Assembly (NCBI GenBank): GCA_947626785.1
Contig: CANQTO010000025.1
Location: 1-35,980 of the forward strand
Source of the DNA: an uncultured Oscillospiraceae bacterium
GTDB taxonomy: Bacteria > Bacillota > Clostridia > Oscillospirales > Oscillospiraceae
Direction of reading: 5' to 3'
DNA length: 35,980 nt
Numbering within the stretch: position 1 is the first letter of the stretch; the number at the start of each line of letters is the position of its first letter. The notes beneath the pieces were generated by a model, which searched no databases, was not told the origin of the DNA, and was given only the letters and a program-made list of their open reading frames with translations. Shown here one piece after another: positions 23,335-30,423 of this stretch. The position numbers and the translations under genes are program-made.

Positions 23335-23816
23335 TGGAGGCTGTTGTCGCGGTCTACGCCGACTGGGGCATCGGCTGCCGGGGCACCCAGCCGGTGGTGC
23401 TGAAGGCCGACCGGGCCCATTTCCGGGAGCTCACCGCCGGGGCGGCGGTGATCGTGGGCCGGAAGACCCTGGCCGATTTCCCCGGAGGCCGGCCCTTGAA
23501 GGGGCGGCACAATATCGTCGTCACCCGGCAGGACCTGAGCATCGACGGGGCCCAGGTGGTCCACAGCACGGAGGAGGCTCTGGCCGCCGCCGGGGAGCAT
23601 GAGCGCTGCCTGGTCATCGGCGGGGCCAGCGTCTACCGGCAGTTCTTCCCCTGGATGGACACGGTGCATCTGACCCAGATCGACCTGACCCCGGTCTCGG
23701 ACAGCTTCTTTCCCGACCTGGACGCCGACCCGGCCTGGCGCTGCGCCGGGGCGGGCCCCTGGCAGGAGGAGGACGGCGTCCGCTACCGCTTCTGCACTTA
23801 CAAGAAGGTCAACTAA
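23334..23816 (+). CDS. folA: Dihydrofolate reductase
   Basis: Reduces dihydrofolate made by ThyA back to tetrahydrofolate with NADPH, 160 aa. WGIGCRG near the N-terminus, VIVGRKTLADFPGGRPLKGR and LVIGGASVYRQFFPW are the family's substrate and NADPH loops. The ATG overlaps the thyA TGA (TGATG), so the two are translationally coupled; a GTG one codon earlier is also possible. Its end overlaps the convergent spoIID-like gene by eight bases. Phe-Pro replaces the usual Leu-Pro after the GRKT helix, a mild divergence that could affect antifolate binding. Confidence 0.93.
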   Translation: MEAVVAVYADWGIGCRGTQPVVLKADRAHFRELTAGAAVIVGRKTLADFPGGRPLKGRHNIVVTRQDLSIDGAQVVHSTEEALAAAGEHERCLVIGGASVYRQFFPWMDTVHLTQIDLTPVSDSFFPDLDADPAWRCAGAGPWQEEDGVRYRFCTYKKVN

Positions 23817-24855
23817 GTTCAGTTCCTGGATAATAGTGGGCCAGGATCTCGGCGTAGCCGGCGCCGTTTTTCGCCAGCACCTGGGCCCCGTATTGGCTCA
23901 TGCCCACCCCATGGCCGCTTCCTGTGACGGTAAACAGGAAGCGGCCTTCGCTGTAGCTGAGCTCAAAGGCCGTGGAGCGCAGGGAGAAGAGGCTGCGCAG
24001 TTCCGTGCCGGAGAAGTCCGCGCCCCCTAAGCGGGCGGTCTTCACCCGGCCGCTGCCGTCCCGGACGATCTCCCCGATCCAGCCGCTCTCGTCCCCGCTG
24101 AAGTCCGCCTCCGGCCGGGCCGAGAGGAGCACGTCCCTAAAGTCCAGGGCCGCGCAGTCCAGGGTGCTGACGTAGTTGGGCACGTCCCCGGCGGTCTCCG
24201 GACTGTCCACGCTGACGAGATAGGGCACCGGGTTCCAGATCTCGCCGCTGGCCTCGGTGGCCCCGGCGGAGGAGGCGTGAAAGGCGGTGAAGGCCGGCTG
24301 ACCCTGATAGCGTAGGACCTGTCCCGCCGTCGCCTCCGCCGCGGCCCGGAGCTTCCGCTCGTACTGTTCAAAGTCCCCGCCCCACTTGTCCCGCCGGGCC
24401 TGCTCGTCCTGCCAGGCCTGGCAGCAGCTGAAATCGGCGCAGACGTCGGCCCCGACCCCGGCGTGCTTGTTCCCCGCCGCGCAGTAGAGGGCGTAGCTGG
24501 CCGCCGCCACCGCCTGGGCCTTCAGGGCCTCCGGCTCAAAGGAGGCGGGCATCTCCGCCGCTAAGACCCCGGTGATGTAGTCCGGCATCTCCAGCTCCAG
24601 TACGGTCCCGTCTGCCGTCAGCAGGCGGATGGTCTCCACGGGGGCGGAGGCTGTCAGAGGCCGGGCCTCTGCCTCCGCCGCGGGCCCTTCCTCCGGCTCC
24701 GGCGAGGTTTTTGCTTCCGGGGCCGCTTCTGTCCCCGCCGTGGAGCCCTCCGGGGGCGGAGGGATTGCCTCCGCCTCCGGCCCCGGGAGGGGGACAAAGG
24801 GCAGCAAAAAGCAGATCAACAGCGCAAGATAGGCCAAAAACAGGGTCTTTTTCAC
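23809..24855 (-). CDS. spoIID: SpoIID-like lytic transglycosylase
   Basis: Peptidoglycan-degrading enzyme of the SpoIID family, which acts at engulfment of the forespore. 348 aa: an N-terminal membrane segment (about 5-22), a Pro/Glu/Ala-rich linker to about 70, then the SpoIID domain. The catalytic glutamate should be Glu101 in VLAAEMPASFEPEALKAQAV; cysteines in ADVCADFSCCQAW fit the zinc-binding region. GHGVGMSQYGAQVLAKNG near the C-terminus is the family signature. The linker is longer than in B. subtilis SpoIID. It could be the vegetative paralogue (LytB/AmiB-modifier type); the sporulation role rests on family and on nearby dpaAB. No sigma-E promoter could be called. Confidence 0.88.
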   Translation of the reverse strand: MKKTLFLAYLALLICFLLPFVPLPGPEAEAIPPPPEGSTAGTEAAPEAKTSPEPEEGPAAEAEARPLTASAPVETIRLLTADGTVLELEMPDYITGVLAAEMPASFEPEALKAQAVAAASYALYCAAGNKHAGVGADVCADFSCCQAWQDEQARRDKWGGDFEQYERKLRAAAEATAGQVLRYQGQPAFTAFHASSAGATEASGEIWNPVPYLVSVDSPETAGDVPNYVSTLDCAALDFRDVLLSARPEADFSGDESGWIGEIVRDGSGRVKTARLGGADFSGTELRSLFSLRSTAFELSYSEGRFLFTVTGSGHGVGMSQYGAQVLAKNGAGYAEILAHYYPGTELS

Positions 24856-24875
24856 GGCGTCTCCTTTTCTTATGC

Positions 24876-24904
24876 TTGACTGAATGTGTAAATAAGGGTA
24901 AAAT
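24876..24904 (+). promoter_or_regulatory. Promoter of the membrane protein-rarA group
   Basis: TTGACT (24876-24881), 17-nt spacer, TAAAAT (24899-24904). A small GCCCG/CGGGC hairpin follows at 24913-24928 in the leader. Confidence 0.75.
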
Positions 24905-24963
24905 CATATAAGCCCGTTCCTGCGGGCGCCTCAAACTATAGCTATGGAAACGGGATCAGAATT

Positions 24964-25833
24964 ATGCAGCATAAAACCATCGAAGAAAAGCACCATACTC
25001 TGGAGATCGTCTGCTACGTAGCCGGCGCGGGCGCTTTCGGCGTCTTTGTCCGCTGGCTCCAGGACCAGTTGGCCTTTGACGACGCGGGCTTGGCCGAGCC
25101 GAGCTTTTTCCATGTGTTTGTGGTGCTCTATATGTTGGGCGTCGCCTTCCTCTTCCTGCGCTTTATCGACCGGGAGCGGGGCCGGCGGCGCTATCTGCCG
25201 GAGAACTTCTGCGAGGCCCTGGCCAACCCGGGCAGGCTGTACCCCATCCTGCGCTGGGCCGCCGGCGGGCTGATCTGCCTGGGGGCCCTGGTGCTCTTTT
25301 TCAGCTGCGAGACCGATGAGGACGTGGTCCTGCTGCGCATCCTCTCCGGCCTGGGCCTGCTCTACGGGCTGAGCTATCCCTGGCTCCTCTCCCAGGCCAA
25401 CAAGCCCCCCGTCCGCCGGCAGAACCGGCTGTGCCTGGCAGCCTGTGTCCCGCTGCTGTTCTTCGCCCTGTGGCTGGTCATCAGCTATAAGGAGAACTCC
25501 ATCAACAGCGTGGTCTGGTCCTACGCCATCGAACTGGTGGCGATCATCCTGGCAATCAACGCCTTTTTCCGCCTGGCCGGCTTCTGCTTTGATGCGCCAA
25601 ACGCCTGGCGCTGCATCTTCTTTACCATGACCGGCTGCACCGCCTGCGTCATGGCTCTGGCGGACGAGCGCTATCTGGGCATGCAGATCATGTTCCTGGG
25701 CACGGCGGCGCTGCTGCTGCTGTGCGTGTGGATCCTGTTCGCCAACCTCCAGCAGGGCGAGGTCCCGGCCAAAGCCAAGCCGGACGACGGCTTCGAGCGG
25801 CTGGTAACAGAGGTCCCGCACTACCAGGATTGA
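24964..25833 (+). CDS. Multi-spanning membrane protein of unknown function
   Basis: 289 aa with about seven or eight hydrophobic segments (for example 49-67, 96-113, 122-142, 156-175, 184-205, 213-233 and 238-258) and a short hydrophilic tail. The segment between the second and third helices (RFIDRERGRRRYLPENF) is strongly basic and so probably cytoplasmic. No transporter or enzyme motif is evident and I do not recognise the family. A weak site precedes the ATG (GGGATC). It lies 23 nt before rarA and probably shares its promoter, but a functional link is not implied. Confidence 0.8.
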   Translation: MQHKTIEEKHHTLEIVCYVAGAGAFGVFVRWLQDQLAFDDAGLAEPSFFHVFVVLYMLGVAFLFLRFIDRERGRRRYLPENFCEALANPGRLYPILRWAAGGLICLGALVLFFSCETDEDVVLLRILSGLGLLYGLSYPWLLSQANKPPVRRQNRLCLAACVPLLFFALWLVISYKENSINSVVWSYAIELVAIILAINAFFRLAGFCFDAPNAWRCIFFTMTGCTACVMALADERYLGMQIMFLGTAALLLLCVWILFANLQQGEVPAKAKPDDGFERLVTEVPHYQD

Positions 25834-25856
25834 ATCGAGAATGATGAGGTTTTGAG

Positions 25857-27107
25857 ATGTATAAACCCCTCGCGGATGAAATTCGGCCCGACCGTCTGGA
25901 GGACGTGGTGGGGCAGAGGCATATCCTGGGCCCCCAGGGCCTGCTGCGCCGGATCGTGGAGGGCGGGCAGATCCCCAACATGATCTTCTACGGCCCCTCC
26001 GGCACCGGCAAGACCACGGTTGCCCGGATCATCGCCCAGCGCACCAACCGAAGCCTGCGCAAATTGAACGCCACTACCGCCGGCATCGCGGACATCAAGC
26101 GCATCATCGATGAGCTGGACACCCTGCTGGCCCCCGGCGGCGTGCTGCTGTACCTGGACGAGATCCAGTACTTCAACAAAAAGCAGCAGCAGTCCCTGCT
26201 GGAATTCATCGAGGACGGGCGCATCACCCTCATTGCCTCCACCACGGAGAACCCCTATTTCTGCGTGTTCAACGCCATTTTGAGCCGGTCCACGGTCTTT
26301 GAGTTCAAGCCCGTCTCCGCCGCCGACGCGGAGCAGGCGGTGCTCCGGGCGGTGGATATCCTCAACAGCCGCCGGGACGCGCCTTTGGTCTTAGAAGCGG
26401 GGGTCACGGGCCGCATCGCCGCCGCCTGCGGCGGCGATGTGCGCAAGGCCGTCAACTCCGTGGAGCTGCTCTTTGCCGCCGCCGGGGACCGGGAGCGGGT
26501 CACTTTGGAGGACGCGGTGGCCGTCTCCCAGCGCAGCGCCATGCGCTACGACCGGGATGGGGACGAGCACTTTGACATCCTCTCGGCCCTGATGAAGTCC
26601 CTCCGGGGCTCGGACCCGGACGCGGCCATGCACTATCTGGCCCGGCTTTTGGAGGCGGGGGACCTGCTGGGGGCCTGCCGCCGGATCCTGTGCTCGGCCA
26701 GCGAGGACATCGGCCTTGCCTATCCCCAGGCGGCGGCCATCGTGAAGGCCTGCGTGGACTCGGCCCTCCAGCTGGGCCTGCCGGAGGCCCGGCTGCCCCT
26801 GGCGGAGGCCTGCCTGCTGCTGGCCACCGCGCCCAAGTCCAACACCGCCTGCGTGGCCATCGACCGGGCCTTGGCGGATATCCGGGCCGGACGCTCCGGC
26901 CCCATCCCCCGGGAGCTCCAGAACGTCCACGCAGACGGGACGGGCTTTGAGCGGGAGCAGGGCTACAAGTACCCCCACGATTTTCCCCACCGCTGGGTCA
27001 AGCAGCAGTACCTGCCCGACGAGCTGAAGGATGCCCGCTACTATGAGTACGGGGACAACAAGACCGAGCAGGCCGCCCGGCGCTACTGGGAGGAGATCAA
27101 GAAGTAA
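25857..27107 (+). CDS. rarA: Replication-associated recombination protein A (RarA/MgsA AAA+ ATPase)
   Basis: AAA+ ATPase that acts at stalled replication forks, 416 aa. It begins PLADEIRPDRLEDVVGQ, typical of the clamp-loader-related family. Walker A is GPSGTGKT (46-53), Walker B LLYLDEI (Asp101, Glu102) and sensor 1 STTENP. The C-terminal half (RILCSASEDIGLAYPQA, then the KYPHDFPHRWVKQQYLP segment) is specific to RarA and distinguishes it from RuvB or DnaX. The stop overlaps the next ATG by one base (TAATG). Confidence 0.96.
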   Translation: MYKPLADEIRPDRLEDVVGQRHILGPQGLLRRIVEGGQIPNMIFYGPSGTGKTTVARIIAQRTNRSLRKLNATTAGIADIKRIIDELDTLLAPGGVLLYLDEIQYFNKKQQQSLLEFIEDGRITLIASTTENPYFCVFNAILSRSTVFEFKPVSAADAEQAVLRAVDILNSRRDAPLVLEAGVTGRIAAACGGDVRKAVNSVELLFAAAGDRERVTLEDAVAVSQRSAMRYDRDGDEHFDILSALMKSLRGSDPDAAMHYLARLLEAGDLLGACRRILCSASEDIGLAYPQAAAIVKACVDSALQLGLPEARLPLAEACLLLATAPKSNTACVAIDRALADIRAGRSGPIPRELQNVHADGTGFEREQGYKYPHDFPHRWVKQQYLPDELKDARYYEYGDNKTEQAARRYWEEIKK

Positions 27108-27283
27108 TGGACATTCAGGTGGGCGACCGGCTCCATATGAAAAAGCCCCACCCCTGCGGCAGCAAAGACTGGCTGGTGCTGCGCACGGGGGCGGACTTTC
27201 GTCTGCGCTGCCTGGGCTGCGGGCGCGAGGTGCTGGGGCCCAGGAGCAAGTTTGAGAAAAATATCCGGCAGGTGAGCCGGTGA
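27107..27283 (+). CDS. DUF951 family small protein
   Basis: 58 aa, too short to be listed by many gene callers. Starts MDIQVGDRLHMKKPHPCGSK, then DWLVLRTGADFRLRCLGCGR and a basic tail with RSKFEKNIRQV. This is the DUF951 pattern: GD...MKKxHPCGxxxW...C..CGR. Cys17, Cys35 and Cys38 could bind a metal. The ATG overlaps the rarA stop and the stop overlaps the next gene's GTG (GTGA), so three genes are read in a coupled chain. Function unknown; DUF951 genes often accompany small housekeeping genes in Firmicutes. Confidence 0.88.
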   Translation: MDIQVGDRLHMKKPHPCGSKDWLVLRTGADFRLRCLGCGREVLGPRSKFEKNIRQVSR

Positions 27284-27534
27284 ACTATGTCTATATGCTC
27301 CGCTGTGCCGACGGCAGCCTGTACACCGGCTGGACCACGGACCCGGAGCGCCGCCTGAAGGCCCACAACGCGGGCCGGGGCGCAAAATACACCCGCTCCC
27401 GCCGGCCGGTGGAGCTGGCGTACCTAGAGCGGTGGGATACGCCCCGGGAGGCCATGCGCCGGGAGTGGCAGCTCAAGCAGCTGAGCCGGGCGGAGAAGCT
27501 GGCGCTGATCGAAAATAAGAATACGGAAGCATGA
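27280..27534 (+). CDS. GIY-YIG nuclease superfamily protein (UPF0213/YhbQ-like)
   Basis: 84 aa, the single-domain GIY-YIG type. The two signature strands appear as YVYMLRC and YTGWTTD, followed by the conserved RRLKAHNAGRGAKYTRSRRPV and a C-terminal helix (EAMRREWQLKQLSRAEKLALI). Family members are small DNA-repair or nucleic-acid-binding proteins of uncertain activity. A GTG start is used, overlapping the DUF951 stop by four bases; a strong terminator follows. Confidence 0.93.
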   Translation: MNYVYMLRCADGSLYTGWTTDPERRLKAHNAGRGAKYTRSRRPVELAYLERWDTPREAMRREWQLKQLSRAEKLALIENKNTEA

Positions 27535-27560
27535 AAAAAGAGCCGTTTCCGGCTCTTTTT
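27534..27560. terminator. Bidirectional terminator between the GIY-YIG gene and the CotH operon
   Basis: AAAAAAGAGCCG, loop TTTC, CGGCTCTTTTT. T runs on both strands; it ends the rarA group on plus and can end the convergent beta-helix gene on minus. Confidence 0.9.
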
Positions 27561-27577
27561 GTCATATATTTTGCTTT

Positions 27578-29011
27578 TTACGGCAGCTGGGCGGTGACGT
27601 CGATGGCGCCGGCGCCCTTGGAGAAGCGGTAGCTCTCCCCGGCCTGGAGCTGGGGGCTGGAGAGCAGGACTGTGCGGTAGGGATAGCTGGCGGTGAGAGA
27701 CAGCAGAGCCTCATCGGAGGCGCCCAGCAGCGCCGTCTCATCCCCGGCGGCCCCGTTCCAGCCAGCCTGGATAAAGGGCTGGGCTCCGGAGGCGGGGACC
27801 GTCACCTTGTCCGAGCCGCCCAGGGCGATCAGGGAGCCGCCCTCCAGGGCAAAGCCGCCCCGGGCGTTGAGGGCCCGGCCCTTGGCGCTGATTTTTATGT
27901 CCCCGCCGCTGAGGGTCACCGTGCCCCGGCCGGTGTTGGCCTCGCCGGCCTGGAGCCCGTCGTCCCCGGCGGCCAGCGTCACCGTGCCGCCGCTGAGGAG
28001 GATGTCCCCCGGCGTCTCGATCCCGTCGTCCAGGGCGCTGAGGCTCAGCTCGCCGCCGCTGATCTCGATGTTCCCGTGGGCGGCCAGAGCTTTGCCCTGG
28101 CTGGACTGGGCCTGGACCGTGCCGCCGCTGACCGTCAGGGTGCCGCCGCTGTGCAGGGCGTGGTCGGCGGAACTGAGGCTCAGCTCGCCGCCGCTGACCG
28201 TGAGCCCGGTCCCGGCTTTGGCGGCCTTGCTGCTGACCTGGGCCGGGTCGCCGGTGGCGGTGACCGTCACCGTGCCGCCCTCCAGGCGCAGCTCCGTCTC
28301 GGCGGAGATCCCGTCTCCCGCGGCATTGACCGTCAGGCCGCCGCCGGAGATGAGGACATAGCCCTTGCCCTCCTTATCGGCTTCCGTGGACTTGACGCCG
28401 TCGTTGCCCGCCTCCACGCTCAGCTCGCCGCCCTTGAGCTCCACCGAGTCGGAGCCCCGGACGCCGTTGTTGACGGCCAGGACCGCGATGCTGCCGCCGT
28501 TGATGTCCAGGTCGTTCTTGCAGGCGATGCCGTTGTTGATATAGCCCCGGACCTCCAGGGAGCCGGGCCCGTCGATATCCAGATCGTCCTCCGCGTAGAG
28601 GGCCGCGCCGCTGGCGTCGGGATCCGCCGCGCTCCCCTCCGTCCCAGAGCAGAGCCGGTTGACGCTGCCCTCGGCCAGCTGGAGGCGGGTGTTCTCGGCC
28701 TGGCGGATGTGGATGGCCGGGCCGCTCAGGCAGCTGATGTCCGCGCCGTCCAGAATGAGCGTCACGTCCATGGCGTCGTCCCCGGTGTCCACCACGATCT
28801 GCCCGTCGCTGAGGCTGCCGGAGACGGTGTAGCTGCCCACGGCGGAGATCAGCACGCTGCTTCCGCTGGCTTTCGCGCCGCCGCCCTTGATCTCGATGCC
28901 GCTGTCGCTCAGAACGATCTGGGTGGAGCCGCCCTCCGCTGTGCCGGAGCCGCAGCCGGCCAGCAGGGCCATGGCCAGCAGCAGGCTCAAAAGAACGCCG
29001 TATTTCTTCAT
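27578..29011 (-). CDS. Carbohydrate-binding-domain lipoprotein with repeated beta-helix rungs (Cthe_2159/DUF4353-like)
   Basis: 477 aa. The signal peptide ends in lipobox LAGC (Cys20), so it is lipid-anchored outside the cell. The rest is a string of short repeats such as ISGGEL/VSGGTV/LEGGSL, each followed by DDGI, NDGV or DHAL-type turns, the pattern of a right-handed parallel beta-helix. Clostridium thermocellum Cthe_2159, the namesake of the family, binds cellulose and pectin-like acids. It ends with a small beta domain (SLTASYPYRTVLLSSPQL). Last gene of the CotH operon, 30 nt after the DUF4956 gene. Confidence 0.88.
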   Translation of the reverse strand: MKKYGVLLSLLLAMALLAGCGSGTAEGGSTQIVLSDSGIEIKGGGAKASGSSVLISAVGSYTVSGSLSDGQIVVDTGDDAMDVTLILDGADISCLSGPAIHIRQAENTRLQLAEGSVNRLCSGTEGSAADPDASGAALYAEDDLDIDGPGSLEVRGYINNGIACKNDLDINGGSIAVLAVNNGVRGSDSVELKGGELSVEAGNDGVKSTEADKEGKGYVLISGGGLTVNAAGDGISAETELRLEGGTVTVTATGDPAQVSSKAAKAGTGLTVSGGELSLSSADHALHSGGTLTVSGGTVQAQSSQGKALAAHGNIEISGGELSLSALDDGIETPGDILLSGGTVTLAAGDDGLQAGEANTGRGTVTLSGGDIKISAKGRALNARGGFALEGGSLIALGGSDKVTVPASGAQPFIQAGWNGAAGDETALLGASDEALLSLTASYPYRTVLLSSPQLQAGESYRFSKGAGAIDVTAQLP

Positions 29012-29041
29012 GCCGCCTCGTCTCCTTCTTCGGTCAACGTT

Positions 29042-29704
29042 TCACATCAGCTCCAGGTCCGCTTCCCGGCCGCAGATGATGTTCAGGTTCCCGTTGCGGC
29101 AGCGGATGGCGTCGATAAACTCCTTACTGATCTGGGTGTCCTTGAGCCGGATGTCGTAGGTCAGCTCGTAGAGGGTGCCCATGTTGGTGGTGCGTACCTT
29201 GACCAGTTCATGGCTGGCGGTGTACTTCTCGAACAGATCGTCAAACAGGTCCTCGTAGTCCAGATTCTCCGGGATGGTGATCTTCAGCTGCCGGTGGGCC
29301 CGGCCCGTCTCTCCGAAGCGCAGCTTTCCCAAAACGAAGACCAGCACGGCCATGACAGCGAAGAAGATGCAGGCGCAGCCCAGATAGCCCATGCCGCAGG
29401 CAAGGCCGATGGCCACGGTCATAAAGAGGCCCACGATCTCCTTGGCGCTGCCGGGCACACTGCGAAAGCGCACCAAAGCAAAGGTGCCCGCCACAGCCAG
29501 GCCCGCGCCGATGTTGCCGTTGACCATCATGATCACCAGGGTGACCACGGGGGGCAGCAGGGCCAGGGACTGGGCCCAGGAGCCGCTGTGGCGGCTGCTG
29601 GCGATGAACACCAGAGAGGTGAGGATGCCCAGGACGATGGCCGTCAGCAGGCAGGCCAGAAAAGCGGTCACGGTCATGACCGGGGGGATGATACTGTTAA
29701 GCAC
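29042..29704 (-). CDS. DUF4956 membrane protein
   Basis: 220 aa. About four hydrophobic helices in the first 130 residues, including the conserved MMVNGNIGAGLAVAGTFALVRFRS stretch with an FRS just after a Gly/Ala helix; then a soluble C-terminal domain of about 85 residues (ITIPENLDYEDLFDDLF onward). This is the DUF4956 layout. These proteins often neighbour VTC-domain genes; a role as membrane partner of the VTC protein is inference. Its start overlaps the VTC gene by eight bases. Confidence 0.88.
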   Translation of the reverse strand: MLNSIIPPVMTVTAFLACLLTAIVLGILTSLVFIASSRHSGSWAQSLALLPPVVTLVIMMVNGNIGAGLAVAGTFALVRFRSVPGSAKEIVGLFMTVAIGLACGMGYLGCACIFFAVMAVLVFVLGKLRFGETGRAHRQLKITIPENLDYEDLFDDLFEKYTASHELVKVRTTNMGTLYELTYDIRLKDTQISKEFIDAIRCRNGNLNIICGREADLELM

Positions 29705-30419
29705 TGAAAATCACTCCGTCTGTAAAGTCTTTCAGGATCTTTTCCTGATAGCAGGTGCCGTATTTGGAAAAGCTGGTGGGGTAGAGGGCCAGCTCGCTGA
29801 ACATATGGGCCAGCCACAGGGGCGCGGCCCCGGGGATCTTGACCTCCATCAGCACCTGGCCCGGCCCCAGGAGGGGTTCCCCCTGGCTGCCGGCGGTCAG
29901 GCTCAGCTCCGTCTCCCGGCAGCGGATATTCTTGTCGAAGGTGACCCGCAGCTCCGGGTCCTCCTTGCTTCGCCAGGCCTCCCGGTCGCAGGCGATGAAG
30001 GCCTGGGGCCGGGGCTCGTTCATTTTGATGAACCAGTCGATCTCCCGGATCATCTGGCTGTCCTCCGGGGCGGGGGCGCGGCCGGACAAATAGTCCTCCG
30101 CCTGCCGGGCGGTCATACCCACCCGGCGCTTGTACACCACGCCCTTGTACTTCTTCTTCAGCTCCACGAAGACCGTGTCCTCCGGGCCCGGCACATTGTA
30201 GGCGCGAAGGCGGAGCTTCTCCTTGTACACCGGGGCCTCGATGGAGTGCCGGATCAGGCGGTAGTCGGCGCTGTCGTAATAGACGCTGCACACGGTGCTC
30301 CTGAAATACTCGTCCGGCTCGATGTAGGGGTCCAGCCGCTGCCGGAGCCGGGCGTAGGCCTCCGGAGAGAGCAGATATTTTTTTTCGTAGCGTTTGAAGG
30401 TGAGTTTTGTCTCTCCCAT
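29697..30419 (-). CDS. VTC-domain (polyphosphate polymerase-like) protein
   Basis: 240 aa, a single VTC/triphosphate-tunnel domain like the catalytic part of yeast Vtc4. Basic residues that line the tunnel are visible in KRYEKKYLL, YKEKLRLRAYN, ELKKKYKGVVYKRR and FIACDREAW; the acidic metal-binding side is in ELKKK and LMEVKIPG. Yeast Vtc4 makes polyphosphate from ATP; bacterial stand-alone versions are mostly untested. The ATG at 30419 is chosen over a longer frame because that would overlap cotH by about 95 nt and GGAG lies nine bases before this ATG. Confidence 0.9.
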   Translation of the reverse strand: MGETKLTFKRYEKKYLLSPEAYARLRQRLDPYIEPDEYFRSTVCSVYYDSADYRLIRHSIEAPVYKEKLRLRAYNVPGPEDTVFVELKKKYKGVVYKRRVGMTARQAEDYLSGRAPAPEDSQMIREIDWFIKMNEPRPQAFIACDREAWRSKEDPELRVTFDKNIRCRETELSLTAGSQGEPLLGPGQVLMEVKIPGAAPLWLAHMFSELALYPTSFSKYGTCYQEKILKDFTDGVIFSA

Positions 30420-30423
30420 AGCT

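Noticed and set aside
24856-24963. Sigma-E-like promoter for the spoIID-like gene
   Set aside because: Only loose similarity on the minus strand; not enough matching bases to call.
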